A stretch of 38,357 nt of DNA from Candidatus Peregrinibacteria bacterium (GTDB lineage Bacteria > Patescibacteriota > Gracilibacteria > Peribacterales > Peribacteraceae): NCBI GenBank assembly GCA_016186175.1, contig JACPMB010000032.1:1-38357 (forward strand), in the 5' to 3' direction. The notes under the pieces are model-generated. The model had not been told where the DNA came from and searched no databases. It saw nothing but the letters and a program-made list of their open reading frames with translations. This document shows, piece after piece, positions 32,408 to 38,357 of the stretch (position 1 is its first letter; every line of letters begins with the position of its first letter). The translations under genes and the position numbers were made by a program.

Positions 32408-32432
32408 AATGAAAAGTGAAAATTGAAAAATG
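32403..32432. repeat. heptamer array in the mltG promoter
   Basis: On the minus strand four period-7 words CATTTTT, CAATTTT, CACTTTT, CATTTAT run directly into the mltG -10 region, so unit gain or loss would change promoter spacing. Confidence 0.6.
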
Positions 32433-32487
32433 CGCCCTTGCAAAATGATACGCATCACCAAAACATCACGATGGGAAGGAACCTTCA

Positions 32488-32775
32488 TTATTGTGTTCCC
32501 AATCCCATATCTCCCATCAGCGGCTGCATTTTCTCGGCGCTAATCACCTGCACTTTCTTCATCGCACGATTGAGCGCGTCTTTCAGCAAGGACCCGATCT
32601 GGCCGTGCGGGACTCCTGGCGCTATCTCGACGGAAATGATTTCCTGGTCGGCCGCGACCACAACTTTTACCCCCTGCGCCTCGGCTTCGACATGAATGTT
32701 TCTTAGCTCTTTTTTCACGCGCTTCGCCTCGCGTTGCATCTTGAACATATCCCGCGCCTGTTTGAAAGAAATCAT
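32488..32775 (-). CDS. YbaB/EbfC-family nucleoid-associated protein
   Basis: A 95-residue protein matching YbaB/EbfC, small dimeric DNA-binding proteins often encoded beside dnaX and recR. The N-terminal helix FKQARDMFKMQREAKRVKKEL leads into a beta-sheet with EAQGVKVVVAADQEIISVEI and a C-terminal helix LLKDALNRAMKKVQVISAEKMQPL. The ATG at 32775 has TAACAT 6 bases upstream. It follows the TraD/VirB4-like ATPase gene by 54 bases; neither dnaX nor recR is in view. Confidence 0.88.
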   Translation of the reverse strand: MISFKQARDMFKMQREAKRVKKELRNIHVEAEAQGVKVVVAADQEIISVEIAPGVPHGQIGSLLKDALNRAMKKVQVISAEKMQPLMGDMGLGTQ

Positions 32776-32781
32776 GAAACA

Positions 32782-32787
32782 ATGTTA
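32782..32787 (-). promoter_or_regulatory. ybaB-like gene -10 box, leaderless promoter
   Basis: TAACAT on the minus strand ends 6 bases before the ATG at 32775. Confidence 0.5.
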
Positions 32788-32829
32788 GCAGATGCGCAGT
32801 CGCGTTCGCGAGCTCTCCGTTATGCCGCA

Positions 32830-35544
32830 TCACGCCGCGCCGCCGGCCATGGACAACCCTGAATCAATCGGAGGCGGGGCTCCAGTCGCGGCGGCCGCCG
32901 GATTGCGTATGATGCCTATGCGATCCTCTATCTCCTGATCCACGAACACGCGCTTGCGACCGAACTTCATCCGGCTGTATTCCTTTACAAGCGCCGCAAG
33001 CTTGTCGTTTCTGTTCGATTCGTCGTAAATGGTCGCGATGCTGAACGGGCGGCTTGTCGTGTTGTTAATATTTAGCTTGCAGTAGCAATGGAAGTTGGGG
33101 ATGCCGATTACATCCTGTTCCGAAAGAACCGGGGCCATTTCCTTTGCCATGTACTCGGCGTCCTCCGCTCCGATTTTGAAGCTCATGATGGTGCCCACGT
33201 TGCCGAATACGGCGTCGCGCATCTTGGTGCTCGCCTGCTCGTATTCGGCCGTCTTGCCGACGAGCTGACCGATGTACTGATGAGCCATAATCAAGGCCAG
33301 CTCGTATTTGCGGGCCTCCGAGAGAATCGTTGCGAACGCGTCGGTGATGAAGTTCTGGAACTCGTCCACATACAGATAGAAGCGCTTTCGGTCCTTTTGC
33401 GGCGTGTCGGCCCTGGAAAGCGCCGCCATGTTCACCTTGTTTACGAAAATGAGCCCCAGCAGCTGCGCGTTCACGTCGCCTATTTTTCCCTTGCTTAGAT
33501 TCACGAGAAGCACCTTGCCGTCGTCCATAATTTTTCGGATGCTGAACGCGCTTTTTGGCTGCCCGATGATATTGCGCATGGTCGAGTTTGTGACGAACGG
33601 CCCGAATTTCGCCGAAAAGTACGGTATCATCTCTTCTTTCTCGCGCGCGCCTGTCTTGGCGATTTCATGCTCCCAGAAGCTGCGCACGACTACATTCTTG
33701 CACTTGCTGACTTTGTATCGTTGGAATTCGTCGTCAACGTACAGTCGCGGCACGTCTATCAGAGTCGCGCCCTCTTCCTCGTCGTCCATGAGCGTGAGGC
33801 AGCCGTTGCGGAAGTAATGCTGGATGCGCGGACCGAATATCTCGTTGCCGAACAGTTTGATGAATATCTCCATAGCGTCGAGCGAAGCGCGGTCCTTTTC
33901 TTCCGGAGTTTTCGCTTCGAGCAGATTAAGGCCCATCGGGCGCTCGATGTCGGAAGGATCGAAGACGACGACATCCTTCGCGCGCTCTTTCGGGACATGC
34001 GCAAGGCAGTCTTCTATCAGATCGCCGTGCGGGTCCACGACGCAAAGCCCCTCGTTGGCGGAAATATCCTGCCGCGACTGCCAGCTTAAGAGCGCCGATT
34101 TGCCGCAGCCGGATTTTCCTATGATGTATTGGTGGCGCGTACGATCAGTGCGCAGGAAACGTATTGGAGTTTCGACCGCGCGGTGCCGGTTGATGCCTAT
34201 TAGAATACCCTCTTTCGGCGCGTTCGGCGGCGGCGGAAGGACTTTGTAACTGATCCACTGGATGATCGGTATTTTGTTGTATCGGCTGTCCGGGAAGTGA
34301 TAGAGCCCCGCAAGTTCCTTTTCGACCATTAGATTGCGGCGGTGTATGAAGCCGTTGATGCGGTTCTTCCAAAGCCAGTGCATGATAGGCGCGTTTATCA
34401 CATGCGGAAGAAAATCAACGAACATTCTGTGATTGCTGAACCAGTTGCCGTAGACATCTTTGAAGACGTTGAATGCGACCTGCGTGTTGCTGGCGATGTC
34501 GTCGGCGCGTTTCCACGTTTTCGCGGACACCAGAATGCGGACGGAAGCGTGGAATCCGCTCATGCCGGCCTTCTGCCCCATCCGTTTGTATAGTTCTTCC
34601 TCGGGCTGGATCATGCGGATAAAGCTGTCGCCATGTGTCGCGCCGGGGGCGAAAGTCGTGCCGTCCGTTCCAGTGGCGACTCCGCTAATGACATGGATCA
34701 GCGTCGAGAGGATTGGAATTTTCCCGGTCCAGTGATCGCTTTTCCCCTTGAATTTGAGACTCGCGAAACGCTTGACTTTCACGCTCCATGTTTCGGTGAA
34801 CACTGGTGTTATTATCAACTGGATGCACGCTTCCTCATCCGGATCCAGCTTGCTCAGGACGTTGGCGACGTCGTTGAGCGGATCGTCCTGCATTTCTTCG
34901 TAGAAGCGGATCGGGAAGAAAAAGCGCTTTTTCATGCGCATGTTGTACGCGATGAGCTTGCTGCCTTTGGGCCAGATATCCGGAGTCTTCTGCAGTGACA
35001 CTTCGGCGTCTGGATAGAATGCCGTAATCTGCTTTTCGACGATCGAAACGAGGCTTGGTTGCGTGATCACATAGAAGATCAGCTCGCCTTTTTCGACGTA
35101 CATCTCGAAACTGATCGTGGCGAATCGGAATATCCAGAAGTGCACGAATTGCCAGAAGCTGAGGCTTTTTACCTCCCATAGCGCGCGGTAAAGCTGTTCC
35201 ATCACGGCGACCTTTTCCTTGAAATCCTTCTCCGTGCGACGCTCCTGATCAATTTTGCTGTCGCTGCGCGGCAGCATCACCTTCATCGTCACGAGCGATT
35301 TCGCCTTCCACCAGGCGTAATAGAACCGCAGATCGTAAATTATCAGCTTGTATATCTCCCAATAGAGCCATACAAGCAGCAGATTCCAAAACGGGTGCTG
35401 TATGTACCAGTGCCACACCCATGCCAGAAAATCCGAGCCCAGGAACCGGCTCACGAGCTCCACGATCAGGAGCAGAATCGGCACGATCAGGAGGCGGGCG
35501 ATTGCGACCAAGGTCGGAAAGGATATTACAGCGAAATCTGCCAA
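32830..35544 (-). CDS. TraD/VirB4-like membrane ATPase (DUF87/TraM-recognition family)
   Basis: An up to 904-residue protein with two N-terminal membrane helices (IARLLIVPILLLIVELVSRF, PFWNLLLVWLYWEIYKLII) and a long soluble domain, then a P-loop DNA-pump-like ATPase. Walker A is IIGKSGCGKSALL (about residue 478) and Walker B YLYVDEFQNFI (about 721). VVDPHGDLIEDCL, MRNIIGQPKSAF, LVNLSKGKIG and IMAHQYIGQL are typical of type IV secretion coupling and conjugation ATPases. Family members pump DNA or protein through a membrane pore or power surface machines; no other secretion gene is adjacent. The TTG at 35544 overlaps the last base of a consensus TATAAT, so translation may instead begin at the TTG at 35511. 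Confidence 0.85.
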   Translation of the reverse strand: MADFAVISFPTLVAIARLLIVPILLLIVELVSRFLGSDFLAWVWHWYIQHPFWNLLLVWLYWEIYKLIIYDLRFYYAWWKAKSLVTMKVMLPRSDSKIDQERRTEKDFKEKVAVMEQLYRALWEVKSLSFWQFVHFWIFRFATISFEMYVEKGELIFYVITQPSLVSIVEKQITAFYPDAEVSLQKTPDIWPKGSKLIAYNMRMKKRFFFPIRFYEEMQDDPLNDVANVLSKLDPDEEACIQLIITPVFTETWSVKVKRFASLKFKGKSDHWTGKIPILSTLIHVISGVATGTDGTTFAPGATHGDSFIRMIQPEEELYKRMGQKAGMSGFHASVRILVSAKTWKRADDIASNTQVAFNVFKDVYGNWFSNHRMFVDFLPHVINAPIMHWLWKNRINGFIHRRNLMVEKELAGLYHFPDSRYNKIPIIQWISYKVLPPPPNAPKEGILIGINRHRAVETPIRFLRTDRTRHQYIIGKSGCGKSALLSWQSRQDISANEGLCVVDPHGDLIEDCLAHVPKERAKDVVVFDPSDIERPMGLNLLEAKTPEEKDRASLDAMEIFIKLFGNEIFGPRIQHYFRNGCLTLMDDEEEGATLIDVPRLYVDDEFQRYKVSKCKNVVVRSFWEHEIAKTGAREKEEMIPYFSAKFGPFVTNSTMRNIIGQPKSAFSIRKIMDDGKVLLVNLSKGKIGDVNAQLLGLIFVNKVNMAALSRADTPQKDRKRFYLYVDEFQNFITDAFATILSEARKYELALIMAHQYIGQLVGKTAEYEQASTKMRDAVFGNVGTIMSFKIGAEDAEYMAKEMAPVLSEQDVIGIPNFHCYCKLNINNTTSRPFSIATIYDESNRNDKLAALVKEYSRMKFGRKRVFVDQEIEDRIGIIRNPAAAATGAPPPIDSGLSMAGGAA

Positions 35545-35549
35545 TTATA
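35544..35549 (-). promoter_or_regulatory. -10 box of the ATPase gene
   Basis: Consensus TATAAT on the minus strand whose last T is the first base of the annotated TTG start. It implies the true start is downstream; a second TAATAT ends 11 bases before TTG 35511. Confidence 0.5.
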
Positions 35550-35562
35550 GCAGAAAAAGCCT

Positions 35563-36633
35563 TTATTCGGAACACTCAATCGCCCGCATTTTCAATTCCC
35601 TTGCGCGGCCGCCCGCCGATCCCAGAGCGAAAGTATATTCTCCTGCCACACCCGGCATGAACGGATGCGATTCGCCGGGCAGTATCCAGTCTTCCAGAAA
35701 GGTCACGGCGCCGTCCGGATACCGGACATAACGCAGCACAAACGGGCGCGTGGACCGGAAGGTCAGATCTTTCCCCAGCGGCAGCGTCGCCGGAACGCCT
35801 CCTATCAGATGCACGCCCTTTGTGATTCGGACGGCTCTCCTCGGATCCTTGTCGCCGCACATATCCACCAAAGCGGCGTCGCCGAGACGCTGGAACGTGG
35901 CGCGCAAAATTCCTTTCGACCTGTCTTCGATTGCTATGAACGCAGCAATGCTTAAATCCATATCCCGTCCCTCGACATACGGCCCGCGGTCGTTGATTCT
36001 GACAATGACGGATTTGCCGTTCCTGATGTTGGTGACTTTCACCAGAGTATTGTGCGGCAACGTCCTGTGCGCTGCGGTTAGGGCATTCATATCGAACCTT
36101 TCTCCGAACGCCGTGCCCCTGCCGTGAAATTTCTCTCCGTACATGCTGACTTCGTGAGCTTCCTTTGCGAGCACTTCGTCGAGGGATCGCACAAGAATCT
36201 CCAACTCTCCTTCGGTGACGGTTTGCGCAGCGTTGTCCGGCGCCAGGAAGGCAACGGGGTAGCGCTTGAGCATGGCCGGAAGGTTTTCTTTCGTGAGAGA
36301 CGGAAGCTCATCCACGCTGCGCGTCCGGAAGAGCCACAAAAGCGCGTCGTCCAGAGCAAGGCTGTCGTCCGGATGGAACTCAGGAGCCTGCCCTGAACGG
36401 GGCGAAGCGCCATTCACTATTCCGCGATATTTCGCATACGTAATTTCGGAAAATCCGCGCGCGCCCTCCGGGACGTCTGCGAACGGCTGTTCGCCATTTT
36501 CCTGAGTCGCCCGCCGGATGCCCTGCCAAAGCATAAGGAATCCGTCGCGGCGCGAGACGGCAGCGGATTGCGCCGTCGCGAAAGCGGGCAGAACGAGCGA
36601 CGCCAAAAACAGACCGACGATCAAGCGGCGCAT
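35563..36633 (-). CDS. exported RlpA-like (double-psi beta-barrel) protein with SLH-like N-terminus
   Basis: A 356-residue exported cell-wall protein. The signal peptide is MRRLIVGLFLASLVLPAFATAQ. Residues about 25-110 resemble a degenerate S-layer-homology module (PFADVPEGARGFSEITYAKYRGIVNG, then FHPDDSLALDDALLWLFR). A RlpA-like double-psi barrel follows (about 165-255): SMYGEKFHGRGTAFGERFD, ALTAAHRTLPHNTLVKVTN and VRINDRGPYVEGRDMDLS, with the family's catalytic Asp in NDRGP. The C-terminal domain (VHLIGGVPATLPLG...) is unassigned. RlpA proteins cleave or bind peptidoglycan. A dispersed repeat (36386-36410) is read through in frame as GASPRSGQAPE within the SLH-like part. The ATG at 36633 is chosen over 36642 because that codon overlaps the -10 TAGAAT. 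Confidence 0.85.
   Translation of the reverse strand: MRRLIVGLFLASLVLPAFATAQSAAVSRRDGFLMLWQGIRRATQENGEQPFADVPEGARGFSEITYAKYRGIVNGASPRSGQAPEFHPDDSLALDDALLWLFRTRSVDELPSLTKENLPAMLKRYPVAFLAPDNAAQTVTEGELEILVRSLDEVLAKEAHEVSMYGEKFHGRGTAFGERFDMNALTAAHRTLPHNTLVKVTNIRNGKSVIVRINDRGPYVEGRDMDLSIAAFIAIEDRSKGILRATFQRLGDAALVDMCGDKDPRRAVRITKGVHLIGGVPATLPLGKDLTFRSTRPFVLRYVRYPDGAVTFLEDWILPGESHPFMPGVAGEYTFALGSAGGRARELKMRAIECSE
36386..36410. repeat. dispersed TCAGGGCAGGC...CTTCG repeat inside the RlpA-like gene
   Basis: GCCTGCCCTGAACGGGGCGA followed by AGCGC; its reverse complement shares CTTCG and an identical TCAGGGCAGGC with the leuS repeat at 25948-25972. Confidence 0.6.
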
Positions 36634-36640
36634 GGACTGC

Positions 36641-36646
36641 ATTCTA
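36641..36646 (-). promoter_or_regulatory. -10 box, leaderless promoter of the RlpA-like gene
   Basis: TAGAAT on the minus strand ends 7 bases before the ATG at 36633. Confidence 0.5.
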
Positions 36647-36714
36647 GCACGGGAGCATGCGCCTTCTATAAGATCATTTGGGAACCGCTGAAACCCTCGA
36701 TTGCACTGTACGTT

Positions 36715-36829
36715 GGCGAATTGGTTCGACAGAGCTCACCACAGGTAATTCGCCGTGTTTTCCCAACCGTTAACCGCCGATTTAAATCGGCGGTTAACGG
36801 CTGCATTGAATGCGGAATTTATTCCGCAT
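36715..36829. mobile_element. triple-hairpin REP/MITE-like element (non-autonomous RAYT relative)
   Basis: Three inverted repeats in a row in the 240-base gene-free stretch between the RlpA-like and 3D genes. GGCGAATT (36715-36722) pairs with AATTCGCC (36747-36754). A perfect 34-base palindrome (36767-36800) has arms CCGTTAACCGCCGATTT and AAATCGGCGGTTAACGG. ATGCGGAAT (36810-36818) pairs with ATTCCGCAT (36821-36829). The layout and words (GAAT/ATTC outer stems, TTTAAA centre) match the hairpins of the transposase-bearing element in leuS. The loop of the first hairpin, GGTTCGACAGAGCTCACCAC, looks like a variant of the CTTCGACA...GCTC dispersed repeat. No transposase gene is present. Confidence 0.7.
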
Positions 36830-36889
36830 GGCATGTTTGCATGATTTTTTAGAGGTTCCTTTGGCATTTTTAAAACGCGATGCCGGCGA

Positions 36890-38287
36890 TCAAATCGCCT
36901 GCCACCCTTTTGATCGAACAGTCTGGAGGAGCTGGCGCCTCAAGTCCCTCCTGTAGCGCGCGAGAGTGGCTGGTCCGGCATAACCGGCTCCGGAATCGCT
37001 CCCGCCGGCGATTATCCCCGCATCCTGTTGGTACGCGATAAGCGCAAGTTCTGTTTTGGCTCCGAATTTTCCCGTCGCAACATCATTCAGATAGCCTTTG
37101 CCTATGAGAAATTTCTGCAGTGCGCGCACGGACGGCCCGCTGTCGCCCTTGCCGATGAATTGCCGCAGATCGTCGCCGCGCTTCACTATCAATTGATCTA
37201 TTTTGCGCAGTTCGAGAAGGCGATGCGCGACTCTTTCCGCGTGCTTACGGCGCCAGAGGCGTACAATTCGGTCTTTCGTCCTTGGACCGATTTGTCCGGC
37301 TCCGGGCGTCTCGCCGGACGGCACTATCCCCTGCTTCTTTTGGAACGCCAGCACGGCATTCTGGAAAACCCGGTCGTATTGTCCGTTCGTCCGGCCCCTG
37401 TAGAAGCCAAGGAACCGCAGCGTCCTCTGAGCCTCGGCGATGCGCGCGGCTGAGCTTTCCGCGCTTATCGTCATGGTGATTGGATCGCGCGCGTCGGCGC
37501 GGAGATATGCGGCTTCGATCAGCGCTGCGCCTCGTTCTGTCAGTGAGTCGTCGGATTCCCGGACCGCCATGTCGTCGTAGAATTTTCGCAAACCTGCCCG
37601 AGTCGCCGGCCCGAACGATCCGTTCGGTTGCGCATCAAAATAATCGAGCGCGAGAAGGCGCTCTTGCAAGAATTGCACCGACGCCGACCGGTCGCCTGCT
37701 TTGGCGTGAATATCGAGGAGAGTCGTGGAGTCAGCCAGATAAGGACGGAGTTTGTCCGGAGTGGCGTCCAGTCCGGCCAGATCAAAGAATGCTTCCGGTT
37801 GCTGAGAGCCGTGAGGATAAATGACCGCGCGGACGCGCCTGACGCCAAACGCGAGCGCGCGCGCGAGGCCTTCCTCTCCGCGTCCGGCCCAGAGATCCAG
37901 CCGGTGGGCGTCCTGCAATTCACGGATTGCGCCTCCGCGATCATGTACGGTAACCGTGCCGATGCCGGGGAGCACGATTCGCGTGCCGAACGGATACGAA
38001 GGCGGGGCGGCGACCATGCCCGCATAGACTTCCGTCCCGTCGGCGCCGTGGTGGCCTTCTCCGTTAAGTTCGATGTCTGCGAAAAAATTCCCCCTCACAT
38101 AGCAGCACTGATCCGGAAGCGGCGAATAGTAGGCGGTGATGACGAGATCCTGTTCAAACGGCTTGCCACGCGAGAACATGGCGTCAGTCGCTCCGGCAAC
38201 CGGCGCATATCCCCTGCTCTGCGCTGCAGATGGAAACAGCAAATTTAAGATCGCGGCCGCCGCCAGCAGATTTGTTCTTGTGTGCAT
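36890..38287 (-). CDS. exported 3D-domain protein with three peptidoglycan-binding modules
   Basis: A 465-residue exported wall protein. A signal peptide (NLLAAAAILNLLFPSAAQS) precedes a 3D/double-psi-barrel domain at about residues 45-165: DLVITAYYSPLPDQ, YPFGTRIVLPGIGTVTVHDRGG and HRLDLWAGRGEEGLARALAFG. The three conserved Asp residues that name the 3D family appear in HDRGG and RLDLW. Three PG_binding_1-like modules follow: VQFLQERLLALDYFDAQPNG, AQRTLRFLGFYRGRTNGQYD and VRALQKFLIGKGYLNDVATG. It probably acts as a lytic or remodelling enzyme held on peptidoglycan. It has its own -10 box. In Patescibacteria such enzymes may be used on the self wall or on a host wall (inference). Confidence 0.9.
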   Translation of the reverse strand: MHTRTNLLAAAAILNLLFPSAAQSRGYAPVAGATDAMFSRGKPFEQDLVITAYYSPLPDQCCYVRGNFFADIELNGEGHHGADGTEVYAGMVAAPPSYPFGTRIVLPGIGTVTVHDRGGAIRELQDAHRLDLWAGRGEEGLARALAFGVRRVRAVIYPHGSQQPEAFFDLAGLDATPDKLRPYLADSTTLLDIHAKAGDRSASVQFLQERLLALDYFDAQPNGSFGPATRAGLRKFYDDMAVRESDDSLTERGAALIEAAYLRADARDPITMTISAESSAARIAEAQRTLRFLGFYRGRTNGQYDRVFQNAVLAFQKKQGIVPSGETPGAGQIGPRTKDRIVRLWRRKHAERVAHRLLELRKIDQLIVKRGDDLRQFIGKGDSGPSVRALQKFLIGKGYLNDVATGKFGAKTELALIAYQQDAGIIAGGSDSGAGYAGPATLARYRRDLRRQLLQTVRSKGWQAI

Positions 38288-38298
38288 TGTTTCCGTTC

Positions 38299-38304
38299 AT
38301 TCTA
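38299..38304 (-). promoter_or_regulatory. -10 box of the 3D-domain gene
   Basis: TAGAAT on the minus strand ends 11 bases before the ATG at 38287. The rest of the window (38305-38357) shows no further feature. Confidence 0.45.
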
Positions 38305-38357
38305 GCAAAATTTCTTCCGTAGCGCCTGTACTCGGACGGGACAACATCCACGCATGG

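Noticed and set aside
36767-36800. The 34-base palindrome as a rho-independent terminator.
   Set aside because: No T-run follows on either strand, and the flanking hairpins match the transposon element in leuS.
1-38357. Recoding of UGA as glycine (Gracilibacteria-type code).
   Set aside because: UGA ends carB, greA, rdgB and others at the expected C-termini, and conserved glycines are encoded by GGN.

Overview
The window is a compact, gene-dense stretch of a bacterial chromosome with moderate to high GC. It suggests a Candidate Phyla Radiation (Patescibacteria) genome, most likely a Peregrinibacteria/Peribacteria relative. That placement is my inference from gene style: short divergent housekeeping proteins, a large TraD/VirB4-like membrane ATPase, small cell-wall proteins and almost no leader sequences. 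UGA is used as an ordinary stop (carB, greA and others), so the UGA-glycine code of Gracilibacteria does not apply.

Layout. 1-3.6 kb: the 3' end of carB, greA, a small coiled-coil protein, and holA on the opposite strand. 3.7-6.9 kb: a tight plus-strand cassette of exported proteins: a minimal dockerin, a membrane-anchored cohesin-like/FnIII protein, a membrane-anchored cupredoxin-like protein with an NTGPG tail, and a signal-bearing Hcp-family protein. 7.0-8.2 kb: an unrecognised gene, a gene-poor stretch of about 280 bases, and tRNA-Tyr. 8.3-12.9 kb (minus): a MacAB-like exporter as three genes and a sugar-nucleotide reductase. 13.0-15.9 kb (plus): ftsK and rdgB. 16.0-24.0 kb (minus): a UvrD-like helicase-nuclease, rpoD, dnaG and an RsmB/RsmF-type rRNA methyltransferase. 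24.0-25.0 kb: a small frameshifted gene and an unknown gene behind an operator-like palindrome. 25.0-28.1 kb (minus): leuS, split by an IS200-like (RAYT) transposase element. 28.1-30.4 kb (plus): a GNAT acetyltransferase and der, the latter split by a 7-bp tandem repeat. 30.5-38.3 kb: mostly minus-strand genes (SLOG protein, mltG, ybaB, a TraD/VirB4-like ATPase, an RlpA-like protein, a 3D/peptidoglycan-binding protein), plus one small plus-strand ORF and a triple-hairpin mobile remnant.

Three themes run through the window. (1) Transcription: for about fifteen genes a -10 hexamer ends exactly 6-8 bases before the start codon, so the messages should be leaderless. This pattern also corrects several start sites and reveals an ATT start for rdgB. 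(2) Small repeats inside genes: heptanucleotide foldback arrays (der, rsmB-like, upstream of mltG and macB), a 25-nt CTTCG...CAGGGCAGGC repeat (leuS, rlpA-like) and RAYT-linked triple hairpins (leuS, 36.7 kb). Some are in frame and make extra protein loops; two break essential genes. (3) Surface biology: the exported cassette, the MacAB-like exporter, mltG, the RlpA and 3D proteins and the TraD/VirB4-like ATPase point to a surface-active, probably host-attached lifestyle (inference).
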